A stretch of 12,673 nt of DNA from Rhodanobacter sp. (GCA_026193555.1 JAPHUU010000030.1:1-12673), one strand, 5' to 3'; positions 1 to 7,131 are shown, counted from the first letter of the stretch. Notes: generated by a model not told the origin, from the letters alone. Made by a program: numbers and translations.

Positions 1-466
1 CGCGCAACTGGCTGCGTGCCTTCTCGGTCAGCGCAATCGCATCGCCGGCACGAACCTGGAACGAAGGGATGTTCACCTTCTTGCCGTTCACCAGGATCGC
101 CTTGTGGGCGACCAGCTGACGCGCCTGGGCGCGGGTCACCGCAAAGCCCATGCGATAGACGACGTTGTCCAGACGGCTCTCAAGCAGCTGCAGCAGGTTC
201 TCGCCGGTGTTGCCCTTGAGGGTCGACGCCTTGGCGTAGTAGTTGCTGAACTGACGCTCAAGCACACCGTAGATGCGCTTGACCTTCTGCTTTTCACGCA
301 GCTGCACGGCGTAGTCCGACATGCGCATGCGCTTGTTCGCACCATGCTGACCGGGCTTGTTCTCCAGCTTGCACTTGGAATCAAGTGCACGTGCCGGGCT
401 CTTCAAACTGAGATCTGCACCCTCACGACGGGCGAGTTTGCAGGTAGCTCCACGATAACGGGCCAT
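1..466 (-). CDS. rpsD: 30S ribosomal protein S4 (partial, C-terminus beyond window)
   Basis: S4 binds the 5' domain of 16S rRNA, starts 30S assembly and, in E. coli, represses translation of the alpha operon. The first 155 residues are visible; the family is about 206 long, so roughly a quarter is missing at the window edge. The start reads [16 protein letters not shown]. The S4 RNA-binding fold begins near residue 93 with [14 protein letters not shown], followed by [18 protein letters not shown] (111-128). Only two cysteines are seen (9 and 32), so this is the zinc-free form, as in E. coli. The ATG at 466 has an ideal Shine-Dalgarno, TAAGGAG (474-480), whose TAA is also the stop codon of rpsK, which points to coupled translation. 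rpoA and rplQ would be expected next, outside the window. Confidence 0.97.
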   Translation of the reverse strand, partial: MARYRGATCKLARREGADLSLKSPARALDSKCKLENKPGQHGANKRMRMSDYAVQLREKQKVKRIYGVLERQFSNYYAKASTLKGNTGENLLQLLESRLDNVVYRMGFAVTRAQARQLVAHKAILVNGKKVNIPSFQVRAGDAIALTEKARSQLR

Positions 467-477
467 GGGTATGCTCC

Positions 478-864
478 TTAGACTCGACGCTTCTTGGGGG
501 GACGGCAGCCGTTGTGTGGAATCGGCGTGACATCGATGATATTGAGCACCTTGAAGCCCAACGCGTTAAGCGAACGCACCGCCGACTCGCGGCCCGGGCC
601 AGGGCCCTTGATGCGGACTTCCACCGTCTTCACACCATAATCGCCGGCTGCACGGCCGGCCTTTTCGGCGGCCACCTGAGCTGCGAACGGGGTCGACTTG
701 CGCGAGCCACGGAAACCGGCGCCGCCGGCAGTAGCCCACGACAAGGCATTGCCCTGGCGATCGGTGATGGTGACGATGGTGTTGTTGAAGGAGGCCTGCA
801 CGTGCGCCACCGCATCGGTGACAACGCGCTTGATCTTCTTCTTGGTTTTGACCGGCTTAGCCAT
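478..864 (-). CDS. rpsK: 30S ribosomal protein S11
   Basis: S11 sits on the 30S platform near the E site and contacts S6/S18 and the mRNA exit path. The 128-residue protein is full length (129 in E. coli). Recognisable blocks are [18 protein letters not shown] (24-41), [14 protein letters not shown] (50-63), GPGPGRES (87-94) and the invariant tail [14 protein letters not shown] (115-128). The Asn-Gly at 118-119 matches the E. coli site that turns into isoaspartate. The gene lies 12 nt after rpsM and 11 nt before rpsD. Its Shine-Dalgarno is weak (GGA eight bases before the ATG), so it may rely on ribosomes arriving from rpsM. Confidence 0.98.
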   Translation of the reverse strand: MAKPVKTKKKIKRVVTDAVAHVQASFNNTIVTITDRQGNALSWATAGGAGFRGSRKSTPFAAQVAAEKAGRAAGDYGVKTVEVRIKGPGPGRESAVRSLNALGFKVLNIIDVTPIPHNGCRPPKKRRV

Positions 865-876
865 ATTCGGAGTCCG

Positions 877-1233
877 TTACTTCTTGATCGCGCGACGGGG
901 ACCCTTGCGGGTACGTGCGTTGGTACGCGTGCGCTGACCGCGCACCGGAAGGCCACGACGATGGCGCAGGCCACGGTAGCAACCCAAATCCATCAGCCGC
1001 TTGATGGCCATGCCTACCTCACGGCGGAGATCGCCCTCGACGGTATACTTGGCGATCTCGTGGCGGATCTTCTCCACCTCGCCTTCGCTGAGGGACTTGA
1101 TCTGGGTGGTCGCAACCACCCCAGCGTCCACGCAAACTTTCCTGGCTCGGCTGCGACCGATACCGTAAATGCTCTGCAAGCCAACCCAGACGTGTTTCTG
1201 GACCGGCAAATTGACACCCGCGATGCGCGCCAT
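877..1233 (-). CDS. rpsM: 30S ribosomal protein S13
   Basis: S13 is a head protein of the 30S subunit that contacts the P-site tRNA and forms an intersubunit bridge with L5. The 118-residue length matches E. coli. The start [10 protein letters not shown], the helix-hairpin-helix-like YGIGRSRA (23-30), [15 protein letters not shown] (88-102) and the basic tail [11 protein letters not shown] (108-118) are diagnostic. It is the first gene of the alpha operon: a 126-nt gap separates it from secY and holds a promoter candidate. The ATG at 1233 has GGAG ten bases upstream. Confidence 0.98.
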   Translation of the reverse strand: MARIAGVNLPVQKHVWVGLQSIYGIGRSRARKVCVDAGVVATTQIKSLSEGEVEKIRHEIAKYTVEGDLRREVGMAIKRLMDLGCYRGLRHRRGLPVRGQRTRTNARTRKGPRRAIKK

Positions 1234-1275
1234 GATGTACTTTCTCCGATGCGTTTCGTGCGCGGTAAACGCGCA

Positions 1276-1304
1276 ATTCTAAACTGAATTACCCTGACTG
1301 GAAA
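1276..1304 (-). promoter_or_regulatory. Candidate alpha-operon promoter upstream of rpsM
   Basis: Reading the minus strand, a -35-like TTTCCA (1299-1304, 4 of 6 consensus) and a -10-like TAGAAT (1276-1281, 5 of 6) are separated by exactly 17 bp. Transcription would begin near 1269, leaving about 35 nt of leader before the rpsM ATG. E. coli also has an alpha-operon promoter in this interval. The match is good for sigma70, but it has not been tested. Confidence 0.55.
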
Positions 1305-1309
1305 GCCCT

Positions 1310-1327
1310 GCGACACCGGGGTGTCGC
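1310..1327 (-). other. Hairpin in the secY-rpsM gap
   Basis: The gap between secY and rpsM carries a perfect inverted repeat, gcgacacc / ggtgtcgc. The RNA would form a 7-bp stem with a CCCG loop. It lies about 30 nt after the secY stop and just upstream of the -35 element of the rpsM promoter candidate. No T-run follows on the transcribed strand (AGGGCTTTCC comes next), so a classical intrinsic terminator is unlikely. It could mark the secY mRNA 3' end or be a processing site. Confidence 0.45.
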
Positions 1328-1359
1328 CACTTCCCTACTTTGACCAACCGTTCACAGCG

Positions 1360-2682
1360 TCAGCTGCGGCGAAGATTGGCCTTCTTGAGCAGACTATCGT
1401 ACTGATGACTGACCAGATGCGCCTGCACCTGTGCCGTGAAATCCATCACCACCACCACCACGATCAGCAGCGACGTGCCGCCAAAATAGAACGGTACATG
1501 CCACGCACCCTGCATGAACGACGGTACCAGGCACACAAGAACCAGGTACAGCGCGCCGACACCGGTCAATCGTGTCATCACCGCATCCACATAACTTGCC
1601 GTGGCACGACCCGGCCGAATACCCGGAATCAAGGCACCCGAACGCTTGAGATTGTCGGCAGTCTCCTCGGCATTGAAGACGATCGCCGTGTAGAAGAACG
1701 CGAACCCGATGACCAGCACCGAAAACACGATATCGTGCAACGGATTACCCGGACTCAGCTGCTGGGTCAGATCCTGCAGCCAACGCGTCGGATGCGGCCC
1801 GCTGAACCACGCAACCGCCGTGGCCGGAAACATCAACAGACTCGAGGCAAAGATCGGCGGAATCACACCCGCCATGTTGATCTTCAGCGGCAAATTGGAA
1901 CTCTGATTCTGGTAGGCCCGCTGCCCGCCTGACTTTCGCGCGTAATTCACGGTGATGCGCCGTTGGGCGCGCTCAATGAATACCACGAACGCCGTTACCG
2001 CCAACACCAGACCGAACACCATCAACAACTTGATCAGCGACAACTCACCATTGTTCGCCATGCCCAGCGTGTGCACGACCGCGCCAGGCAGGCCGGCAAC
2101 GATACCCGCAAAGATCAGCAGCGAGATGCCGTTGCCGATACCGCGCTCGGTCATCTGCTCGCCCAGCCACATCAGAAACATCGTGCCGGCCGTAAGGCCC
2201 ACCACCGATGACATGATGAAGCCGAATCCTGGCGTGTAGACCACCGGGGCACCACCGGAAGCCACCTGGTTCTGTAGCGCAACCGCGATGCCGAAAGACT
2301 GAAACGCCGCCAGGCCGACCGTGGCAAAACGGGTGTAGCTGGTCATCTTGCGTTTGCCGGACTCGCCTTCCTTGCGTAGCGCCTGCAGGCTGGGTATCAC
2401 CGAGCCCATCATCTGAAAAACGATCGAGGCGGAGATATACGGAATCACCCCCAGCGCGAAGACGGAGAAGCGGGACAGCGCACCGCCTGAGAACATGTTG
2501 AACATGTCCATCAGGCCATTGCCGTTCACCAGGTTGCTCATCGCCTCCGGATTGACACCCGGTACTGGAATGAACGAACCAAGCCGGAACACCACCAGCG
2601 CACCAATCACGAAGAAGATGCGCTGACGAAGCTCCGTCAGCTTGCCCAGCTTGCCCAGTGCATTGCCCTTGGCTGCAGCCAC
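1360..2682 (-). CDS. secY: Protein translocase subunit SecY
   Basis: SecY is the ten-helix channel of the SecYEG translocon in the inner membrane. It takes unfolded preproteins from SecA or ribosome-nascent chains. The sequence shows alternating hydrophobic helices from about residue 20 ([16 protein letters not shown], followed by [10 protein letters not shown]) onward, the family signatures [19 protein letters not shown] in helix 2 and [19 protein letters not shown] in helix 4, and the cytosolic tail [11 protein letters not shown]. Length is 440 residues (E. coli 443). I chose the GTG at 2682 because GGAG lies nine bases upstream. A TTG at 2688, two codons earlier and directly after the rplO stop, has that GGAG only three bases away. 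The Shine-Dalgarno lies in the last codons of rplO, suggesting coupling. rpmJ, which follows secY in E. coli, is absent. Confidence 0.95.
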   Translation of the reverse strand: MAAAKGNALGKLGKLTELRQRIFFVIGALVVFRLGSFIPVPGVNPEAMSNLVNGNGLMDMFNMFSGGALSRFSVFALGVIPYISASIVFQMMGSVIPSLQALRKEGESGKRKMTSYTRFATVGLAAFQSFGIAVALQNQVASGGAPVVYTPGFGFIMSSVVGLTAGTMFLMWLGEQMTERGIGNGISLLIFAGIVAGLPGAVVHTLGMANNGELSLIKLLMVFGLVLAVTAFVVFIERAQRRITVNYARKSGGQRAYQNQSSNLPLKINMAGVIPPIFASSLLMFPATAVAWFSGPHPTRWLQDLTQQLSPGNPLHDIVFSVLVIGFAFFYTAIVFNAEETADNLKRSGALIPGIRPGRATASYVDAVMTRLTGVGALYLVLVCLVPSFMQGAWHVPFYFGGTSLLIVVVVVMDFTAQVQAHLVSHQYDSLLKKANLRRS

Positions 2683-2688
2683 CGTCAA

Positions 2689-3120
2689 TTACTCCACACT
2701 GCCGCCGGCCGCCTCGATGGCTGCCTTGGCGCCGACCGTAGCCAGCAAGCCGGACAACTTCACCGCGCGACCGATTTCACCCTTGAGCACGACCTTGACC
2801 TTCTTCGCGCGGCTGCTGATCAAGCCAGCCTTGTGCAGCACGACGGCATCGATCACGTCTGCCTTCAGGTGAGCCAACTGATACAGGAACACTTCCTGGC
2901 TCTCAGCCTTCTTCAGCGAACGGAAGCCCACCTTCGGCAACCGGCGCTGCAACGGCATCTGGCCGCCTTCAAAACCAAACTTGTGGGTGCCACCGGCCCG
3001 CGCATGCTGGCCCTTGTGACCACGACCCGCGGTCTTGCCCATGCCCGAACCGATGCCACGACCGACGCGCAGGCGCGTCTTGTGTGAACCGGCGGCCGGC
3101 TTGATGTCATTCAGACGCAT
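2689..3120 (-). CDS. rplO: 50S ribosomal protein L15
   Basis: L15 binds 23S rRNA late in 50S assembly and reaches into the subunit core with a long basic N-terminal extension. The 143-residue length is typical (144 in E. coli). The start [12 protein letters not shown], the glycine- and arginine-rich stretch [20 protein letters not shown] (18-37) and [17 protein letters not shown] (50-66) are characteristic. Its Shine-Dalgarno GGAG comes from the last two codons of rpmD, eight bases before the ATG. The stop TAA at 2689-2691 is one codon ahead of a possible TTG start of secY. Confidence 0.97.
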   Translation of the reverse strand: MRLNDIKPAAGSHKTRLRVGRGIGSGMGKTAGRGHKGQHARAGGTHKFGFEGGQMPLQRRLPKVGFRSLKKAESQEVFLYQLAHLKADVIDAVVLHKAGLISSRAKKVKVVLKGEIGRAVKLSGLLATVGAKAAIEAAGGSVE

Positions 3121-3125
3121 GATGC

Positions 3126-3326
3126 TTACTCCTCGACCCGGATCAGGTAGTACACCGTATTGATCAAGCCCCGAACCTGCGGGCTGTCCTTCAATTCACG
3201 GACGTCGTTGATCTTGCCAAGCCCGAGCGCTTTCACGCTGAGGCGATGACGCGCCTGGACACCACGCAGGCCTTTGACCAGGCGCACGCGAACCGTCTTG
3301 TCGGCGGCTTGTTGTGACTTAGCCAT
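3126..3326 (-). CDS. rpmD: 50S ribosomal protein L30
   Basis: L30 is a small globular 50S protein at the base of the subunit near 5S rRNA; many bacteria lack it. The product is 66 residues (59 in E. coli) with the ferredoxin-like core [20 protein letters not shown] (12-31), then LGLGKIND and [16 protein letters not shown] at the end. The ATG at 3326 overlaps the last eight bases of rpsE in another frame, and GAGGTG lies seven bases upstream, inside rpsE. A longer reading of the same frame would run through rpsE and has no homology, so it was dropped. Confidence 0.96.
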   Translation of the reverse strand: MAKSQQAADKTVRVRLVKGLRGVQARHRLSVKALGLGKINDVRELKDSPQVRGLINTVYYLIRVEE

Positions 3327-3828
3327 TGCCCAGCACCTCTTCCAGGGTCTTGCCGCGCTTGGCGGCGATTTTCTTGGGCGAGGCGACTGCCTGCAGGCCC
3401 TTGATCGTGGCACGAACCAGATTGATCGGATTGCGCGAACCCACGGCCTTGGCCAGCACGTTCTTCACACCAACCACTTCCAGCACGGCACGCATGGCAC
3501 CGCCAGCAATGACACCGGTACCCTCGGAGGCCGGCTGCATGTAGACGCGCGCTGCACCGTGGTTCGCCTTGATGGCATACCACAGGGTGCCATTGTTCAG
3601 TTCGATGTTCACCATCTGGCGACGGGCACGCTCCATCGCCTTGGAGATGGCGATCGGCACTTCACGCGCCTTGCCATAGCCGAAGCCGACTTTACCCTCA
3701 CCATCGCCGACCACGGTCAGCGCAGTGAAACTCATCTGGCGGCCACCCTTGACGGTCTTGGCCACGCGGTTGACGGCGATCAACTTCTCGAGCAAGCCGT
3801 CCGAATTTTCGCGATCGTTAGAAGACAT
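3319..3828 (-). CDS. rpsE: 30S ribosomal protein S5
   Basis: S5 lies at the mRNA entrance on the 30S back, helps decoding fidelity and contains the site altered in spectinomycin resistance. The 169-residue form contains [20 protein letters not shown] (24-43, the spectinomycin loop), [14 protein letters not shown] (47-60), [20 protein letters not shown] (93-112) and [16 protein letters not shown] (129-144). I chose the ATG at 3828 (MSSNDREN) because GGA sits seven bases before it and the size fits (E. coli 167). Other starts are ATG 3840, right behind a GC-rich hairpin, and ATG 3897; neither has a Shine-Dalgarno. The start is the uncertain part; the identity is not. Confidence 0.96.
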   Translation of the reverse strand: MSSNDRENSDGLLEKLIAVNRVAKTVKGGRQMSFTALTVVGDGEGKVGFGYGKAREVPIAISKAMERARRQMVNIELNNGTLWYAIKANHGAARVYMQPASEGTGVIAGGAMRAVLEVVGVKNVLAKAVGSRNPINLVRATIKGLQAVASPKKIAAKRGKTLEEVLGNG

Positions 3829-3843
3829 GTTGTTTTCCATTTG

Positions 3844-3879
3844 CCCGGCAGGCCGGGACTTTGCTTGCGGCTGAGCCGC
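3844..3879 (-). other. Two tandem GC-rich hairpins ahead of rpsE
   Basis: The 118-nt spacer between rplR and rpsE (3829-3946) holds two compact inverted repeats: gcggc-tga-gccgc (3867-3879) and cccggc-ag-gccggg (3844-3857). In the mRNA they form adjacent 5-bp GC stems ending 15 nt before the chosen rpsE start. No T-run follows, so they do not look like terminators. They could set rpsE initiation apart from rplR or protect the mRNA. If S5 starts at 3897 they would lie inside the coding region instead. Confidence 0.4.
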
Positions 3880-3946
3880 TTGGAGTTGTAGGTGCATCAG
3901 TGGGAAACCGGACTACCCGAAAGCAGGCCCGTACCCGGGGTGTTAC

Positions 3947-4300
3947 TCAGAATTTCAGGCCCGCTTCGCGAGCGGCATCTGCAAGTGCCTTGATGCGCCC
4001 GTGGTAGCGAAAACCAGATCGATCGAACGCCACCGACTCGATACCGGCCGCCAAGGCGCGCTCAGCGACAGCCTTGCCGACAGCCGCTGCCGCCGTCAGG
4101 TTCTTGGTGCCCTTGAGACCTTCGGCAACCGATTTCTGCACCGTGGAGGCCGCGGCCACCACGTTCACACCGGAAGCGTCAAACACCTGCGCGTACAGGT
4201 GTTGACCAGTGCGGTGCACAGACAAACGCGCGACCGCCAACTTGCGGATATGGCAGCGGGTCGACTTGGCGCGACGCAGGCGATTTTCGTTCTTGTTCAT
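3947..4300 (-). CDS. rplR: 50S ribosomal protein L18
   Basis: L18 binds 5S rRNA and, with L5, delivers it to the central protuberance of the 50S subunit. The product is 117 residues, the E. coli length. Key stretches are [14 protein letters not shown] (7-20), [18 protein letters not shown] (24-41) and the signature [20 protein letters not shown] (91-110). The ATG at 4300 has GGAG eight bases upstream. An in-frame ATG at 4363 would add 21 unrelated residues, has no ribosome binding site and was rejected. It is separated from rplF by 94 nt and from rpsE by 118 nt, more than most junctions in this cluster. Confidence 0.97.
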   Translation of the reverse strand: MNKNENRLRRAKSTRCHIRKLAVARLSVHRTGQHLYAQVFDASGVNVVAAASTVQKSVAEGLKGTKNLTAAAAVGKAVAERALAAGIESVAFDRSGFRYHGRIKALADAAREAGLKF

Positions 4301-4394
4301 CGTGATATCTCCAGAAAGCGGATCGGCTAGTTGGGTTTGAGCTCTTTTGAAGCGTCCGGCCATGAATGACCGACTCTTCGTGGAGGGACCCGCA
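4301..4394 (-). other. rplF-rplR spacer with a weak hairpin
   Basis: This 94-nt spacer is long for the operon and encodes nothing recognisable. One imperfect hairpin is visible at 4354-4374: gtccggcc pairs with gaccgac across a loop of six, with one bulge and one G-U pair. No convincing promoter or terminator was seen. Confidence 0.3.
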
Positions 4395-4922
4395 TTACGC
4401 CTTCTTGGCTTCCTTCAGCGTGATTTTCTCACCCGCGTAGCGCACACCCTTGCCCTTGTAGGGCTCCGGCGGACGGAACGCGCGAATCTTGGCAGCCACC
4501 TGACCCACGCGCTGCTTGTCGAAACCCTTGATCAGGACTTCGGTCTGGGTCGGAGTCTCGATGCTGATACCTTCCGGCGCCTCAAACACCACCGGGTGCG
4601 AGAAGCCGAGGCTCAGATTCAGCGACTTGCCCTGCATCGCGACACGGTAACCCACGCCGACCAGCTCAAGCTTGCGCTCGTAACCCTCGGAGACGCCCTT
4701 GACCATGTTGGCCAGCAGCGCGCGAGCGGTGCCACCGAACTTGTCGTCAGCGCCCTCGGCCATGGCGATGCTCGCAACGCCGTTATCGACAACCACGGAC
4801 ACACCAGGCAGGTGATGCATCGACAGGGTGCCCTTGGGCCCCTTTACGGAGATGTTGTCGGCAGCAACATTCAGCTCCACGCCCTTGGGGAGGGAAATAG
4901 ATTTTTTGGCAACACGTGACAT
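4395..4922 (-). CDS. rplF: 50S ribosomal protein L6
   Basis: L6 binds 23S rRNA near the sarcin-ricin loop, by the factor-binding site. The 175-residue protein has the usual two repeated alpha/beta domains: the first begins [17 protein letters not shown], and the second carries [19 protein letters not shown] (88-106) and the family motif [15 protein letters not shown] (151-165). E. coli L6 is 177 residues. The ATG at 4922 has an ideal TAAGGAG (4930-4936), whose TAA is the stop of rpsH, so the two genes look translationally coupled. Confidence 0.98.
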   Translation of the reverse strand: MSRVAKKSISLPKGVELNVAADNISVKGPKGTLSMHHLPGVSVVVDNGVASIAMAEGADDKFGGTARALLANMVKGVSEGYERKLELVGVGYRVAMQGKSLNLSLGFSHPVVFEAPEGISIETPTQTEVLIKGFDKQRVGQVAAKIRAFRPPEPYKGKGVRYAGEKITLKEAKKA

Positions 4923-4933
4923 CGAAAGACTCC

Positions 4934-5329
4934 TTACGCCACTTGGCCGATGACTTCGCCGCCCAGACCCTTGGCACGGGCCTGCGCATCGGTCAACAGA
5001 CCGGCGGAAGTCGAGATAATCGAGATACCCAGGCCGCCGAGAACCTTCGGCAACTCGTCCTTGCCGCGGTAGACACGCAGGCCGGAACGACTGATACGGC
5101 CGATGGTTTCGATGGCCGGCTCGCCGTCGAAATACTTCAGCTTGATCTCGAGCACCGGCTTGCCTTCCTCGACGGAAGTCTTGGCGTCGAGGATGTAGCC
5201 CTCGTTCTTGAGAAGGTCGGCAATCGCCACCTTCAATTTCGACGACGGCATACGGACGGCCGGCTTGCCCATCGACTGGGCATTGCGGACGCGCGTAAAC
5301 AGATCGGCGATGGGATCAGTCATGCTCAT
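4934..5329 (-). CDS. rpsH: 30S ribosomal protein S8
   Basis: S8 binds helix 21 of 16S rRNA, is needed early in 30S assembly, and in E. coli is the repressor of spc-operon translation. The 131-residue product starts [16 protein letters not shown], as E. coli does (MSMQDPIADMLTRIRN), and ends with the RNA-contact block [14 protein letters not shown] (101-114) and [11 protein letters not shown]. The ATG at 5329 has AGGA seven bases upstream; an upstream in-frame start would add 16 unrelated residues and was rejected. It is preceded by an unusual 220-nt structured spacer with a promoter candidate. Confidence 0.97.
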   Translation of the reverse strand: MSMTDPIADLFTRVRNAQSMGKPAVRMPSSKLKVAIADLLKNEGYILDAKTSVEEGKPVLEIKLKYFDGEPAIETIGRISRSGLRVYRGKDELPKVLGGLGISIISTSAGLLTDAQARAKGLGGEVIGQVA

Positions 5330-5388
5330 GAAAACATCCTTCAGAGTGCACCGATATCCGATAAAACCGGAAATCAATCAGATTGTGA

Positions 5389-5428
5389 GCCGACAAAGAC
5401 GTCGGCCTGCCTTGCGCAGACCGCCGAC
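5389..5428 (-). other. Two mutually exclusive hairpins in the rpsH leader
   Basis: On the transcribed strand GTCGGC (5423-5428), GCCGAC (5401-5406) and GTCGGC (5389-5394) follow in order. The middle element can pair with the first, giving a stem extended by CTGC/GCAG around a GCAAG loop (5401-5428), or with the third across the loop GTCTTT (5389-5406), but not both. The first element overlaps the -10 of the internal promoter candidate, so only read-through RNA would contain it. The complementarity is seen directly; a switching role is inference. Confidence 0.4.
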
Positions 5429-5435
5429 TATATCA
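5427..5435 (-). promoter_or_regulatory. Candidate extended -10 promoter upstream of rpsH
   Basis: In the rpsN-rpsH spacer the minus strand reads TGATATAGT, an extended -10 (TGn) followed by TATAGT with 5 of 6 consensus bases. No good -35 exists; at 17 bp the hexamer is TCGCTA, at 18 bp TTCGCT (3 of 6 each), which is tolerable for extended -10 promoters. Transcription would start near 5420, about 90 nt before the rpsH ATG, and could boost the distal spc genes. Confidence 0.4.
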
Positions 5436-5461
5436 GCATTACCAGGTTTTAGCGAACAGCA

Positions 5462-5476
5462 GTGCGATAGTCGCAC
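5462..5476 (-). other. Perfect hairpin in the rpsN-rpsH spacer
   Basis: A perfect inverted repeat gtgcga / tcgcac with a three-base loop gives a 6-bp stem. It lies between the larger hairpin at 5507-5534 and the promoter candidate at 5427. It has no T-run and its role is unknown. Confidence 0.4.
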
Positions 5477-5506
5477 GACGGCCACGATTCACCGCGGCCG
5501 GTTGAA

Positions 5507-5534
5507 CGGTTCCCGCGAAAGCCCGCAGGAACCG
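5507..5534 (-). other. Strong hairpin just after rpsN
   Basis: Fifteen bases after the rpsN stop the RNA can form an 11-bp stem: CGGTTCC pairs with GGAACCG, continued by one U-G pair and GCG/CGC, with a six-base loop GGCTTT. It is among the strongest stems in the window. The following bases (TTCAACCGG) are not T-rich, so it may protect an mRNA 3' end, be a processing site or attenuate weakly rather than act as a full terminator. Confidence 0.5.
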
Positions 5535-5549
5535 ACTCAGTAGTTTGTA

Positions 5550-5855
5550 TTACCAGCTGGCCTTGCGCAGACCAGGAACATCTCCACGCATGGTCGCTTC
5601 ACGCAGCTTGTTGCGGCCCAAGCCGAATTTGGCGTAGACGGCACGCGGGCGACCGGTCAGCGCGCAACGGCTGCGCTGGCGCACCGGGCTTGCATCGCGT
5701 GGCAACTTCTGCAAATTCGACTGTGCTTCCATCTTCTCCTCATACGAGGCAGTGGAGCTCAGCACGATCGCCTTGAATCCCGCGCGCTTGGCGGCGAACT
5801 TCTTGACGATTTTGGTCCGCTTGATATCGCGGTTCACCATTGATGTCTTGGCCAT
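5550..5855 (-). CDS. rpsN: 30S ribosomal protein S14
   Basis: S14 is a 30S head protein next to S3 and S10. This is the long, zinc-free form of 101 residues, as in E. coli. It begins [13 protein letters not shown] and carries the shared core [20 protein letters not shown] (51-70), [20 protein letters not shown] (76-95) and the terminal KASW. A lone cysteine (64) replaces the CxxC pairs of the zinc-binding form. It follows rplE by 12 nt. The next gene is 220 nt away, a clear break in the tight packing. Confidence 0.98.
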   Translation of the reverse strand: MAKTSMVNRDIKRTKIVKKFAAKRAGFKAIVLSSTASYEEKMEAQSNLQKLPRDASPVRQRSRCALTGRPRAVYAKFGLGRNKLREATMRGDVPGLRKASW

Positions 5856-5867
5856 GGGTCTCGCCTA

Positions 5868-6407
5868 TCAGTTGCGGAACGGGAAGCTGAACGCAGCCAG
5901 CAAGGCTTTCGCCTCTTCGTCAGTCTTGGCGGTCGTGGTGATGGAGATATCCATGCCACGAATCGCGTCGACCTGGTCGAAGTCGATTTCAGGGAAAATG
6001 ATCTGTTCCTTGATACCGAAGTTGTAATTGCCACGACCATCAAAGGCACGCGCGGAAGCACCGCGGAAGTCACGGACGCGCGGCAACGAAACGTTGATCA
6101 GGCGATCCAGGAACTCCCACATCTGCGCGCGACGCAGCGTGACCTTGCAACCGATCGGCCAGCCATCGCGAATCTTGAACGAAGCCACGGATACCCGTGC
6201 CTTGGTCGTGATCGGCTTCTGGCCTGCGATCTTGGCCATGTCGGCCACGGCGTTCTCGAGCACTTTCTTGTTGCCCGCAGCTTCACCCACGCCCATGTTC
6301 AGCGTGATCTTGGTGATGCGGGGAACCTGCATCACGTTCTGGTAGCCGAACTGCTCGGTGAGCTTCGCCAGTACCTGGTCTTTATAAAAATTTTCAAGGC
6401 GCGTCAT
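5868..6407 (-). CDS. rplE: 50S ribosomal protein L5
   Basis: L5 binds 5S rRNA in the central protuberance, contacts P-site tRNA and bridges to S13. The product is 179 residues, the usual length. Visible landmarks are the start [29 protein letters not shown] (27-43), [19 protein letters not shown] (64-82), LPRVRDFRG and [20 protein letters not shown], and the end FSFPFRN. Its ATG has TAAGGAA in front; the TAA is the stop of rplX. In E. coli the S8 repressor site lies at the start of this gene; here codons 10-13 can form only a small CCAG-GTA-CTGG stem. Confidence 0.98.
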   Translation of the reverse strand: MTRLENFYKDQVLAKLTEQFGYQNVMQVPRITKITLNMGVGEAAGNKKVLENAVADMAKIAGQKPITTKARVSVASFKIRDGWPIGCKVTLRRAQMWEFLDRLINVSLPRVRDFRGASARAFDGRGNYNFGIKEQIIFPEIDFDQVDAIRGMDISITTTAKTDEEAKALLAAFSFPFRN

Positions 6408-6418
6408 GATCGTGTTCC

Positions 6419-6733
6419 TTACGCGTCCACGACCTCGCCATTCGAACGGAACACGCGGACCTTGCGCCCATCTTCGAGCGTTTTGGTGCCGACGCGTTCA
6501 CCCTTGTTCGTGGCGGGGTTGAACAGCTGCACATTGGAGAGATGGATCGAGGCCTCACGCTCGACGATACCGCCAGCCTGGTTGGCCTGCGGATTCGGCT
6601 TGGTGTGACGCTTGACCAGATTCACGTTGGAGACGAACACACGATCGTCAGCAACACGCAGCACATCGCCGCGCTGACCCTTGTTCTTGCCGGTGATCAC
6701 GAGGACCTGATCACCCTTACGGATACGGTTCAT
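6419..6733 (-). CDS. rplX: 50S ribosomal protein L24
   Basis: L24 is an assembly-starting protein that binds the 5' domain of 23S rRNA and lies near the exit tunnel. The 104-residue length equals E. coli. A KOW motif is clear at the N-terminus ([20 protein letters not shown], 5-24), followed by [20 protein letters not shown] (38-57) and the end [13 protein letters not shown] lies nine bases before the ATG at 6733. The gene follows rplN by 15 nt. Confidence 0.97.
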   Translation of the reverse strand: MNRIRKGDQVLVITGKNKGQRGDVLRVADDRVFVSNVNLVKRHTKPNPQANQAGGIVEREASIHLSNVQLFNPATNKGERVGTKTLEDGRKVRVFRSNGEVVDA

Positions 6734-6748
6734 TACTGTGATCTCCGC

Positions 6749-7117
6749 TCAGAGCACTTCGGGCGCAAGCGAGACGATCTTCATGAACTTCTCGCTGCGC
6801 AGCTCGCGGGTAACCGGCCCGAAAATACGGGTGCCGATCGGCTCGAGCTTGTTGTTGAGGAGCACCGCTGCATTACCGTCGAAACGGATCAGCGAGCCAT
6901 CGGGACGACGTACGCCCTTGGCGGTGCGAACCACCACGGCATTGTACACCTCGCCTTTCTTTACCTTGCCGCGGGGGATTGCATCCTTCACGGTGACCTT
7001 GATCACGTCACCGATCGATGCGTAACGGCGCTTGGAGCCGCCAAGCACCTTGATGCACATCACTTCCTTCGCGCCGCTGTTGTCCGCTGCGGATAGCGTG
7101 CTTTGCATTTGGATCAT
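6749..7117 (-). CDS. rplN: 50S ribosomal protein L14
   Basis: L14 lies on the 50S face that meets the 30S subunit and forms bridges with 16S rRNA; the silencing factor RsfS binds it. The 122-residue product begins [17 protein letters not shown] and carries [20 protein letters not shown] (21-40), [24 protein letters not shown] sequence from 48, then [20 protein letters not shown] and the invariant end [25 protein letters not shown] tail. It is the first gene of the spc operon in the E. coli naming, but only 14 nt separate it from rpsQ and I see no promoter there, so S10 and spc are probably one transcript. GGAGG lies eight bases before the ATG. Confidence 0.98.
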   Translation of the reverse strand: MIQMQSTLSAADNSGAKEVMCIKVLGGSKRRYASIGDVIKVTVKDAIPRGKVKKGEVYNAVVVRTAKGVRRPDGSLIRFDGNAAVLLNNKLEPIGTRIFGPVTRELRSEKFMKIVSLAPEVL

Positions 7118-7131
7118 GTCTGCACCCTCCC

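Noticed and set aside
514..1287. A 257-codon plus-strand frame antisense to rpsM and rpsK
   Set aside because: It spans two certain genes and their gap on the other strand, and its peptide resembles no known family.
1310..1327. secY-rpsM hairpin as an intrinsic terminator
   Set aside because: No T-run follows on the transcribed strand, so it was kept only as a hairpin.
1444..1461. Plus-strand run that would encode six histidines, like an engineered tag
   Set aside because: On the coding strand it is a run of valine codons in the last membrane helix of SecY ([12 protein letters not shown]), so the CAC repeat is natural.
3327..3413. Longer L30 reading with 29 extra N-terminal residues
   Set aside because: The extra part lies inside rpsE in another frame and is unlike L30; the internal ATG at 3326 has a good Shine-Dalgarno.
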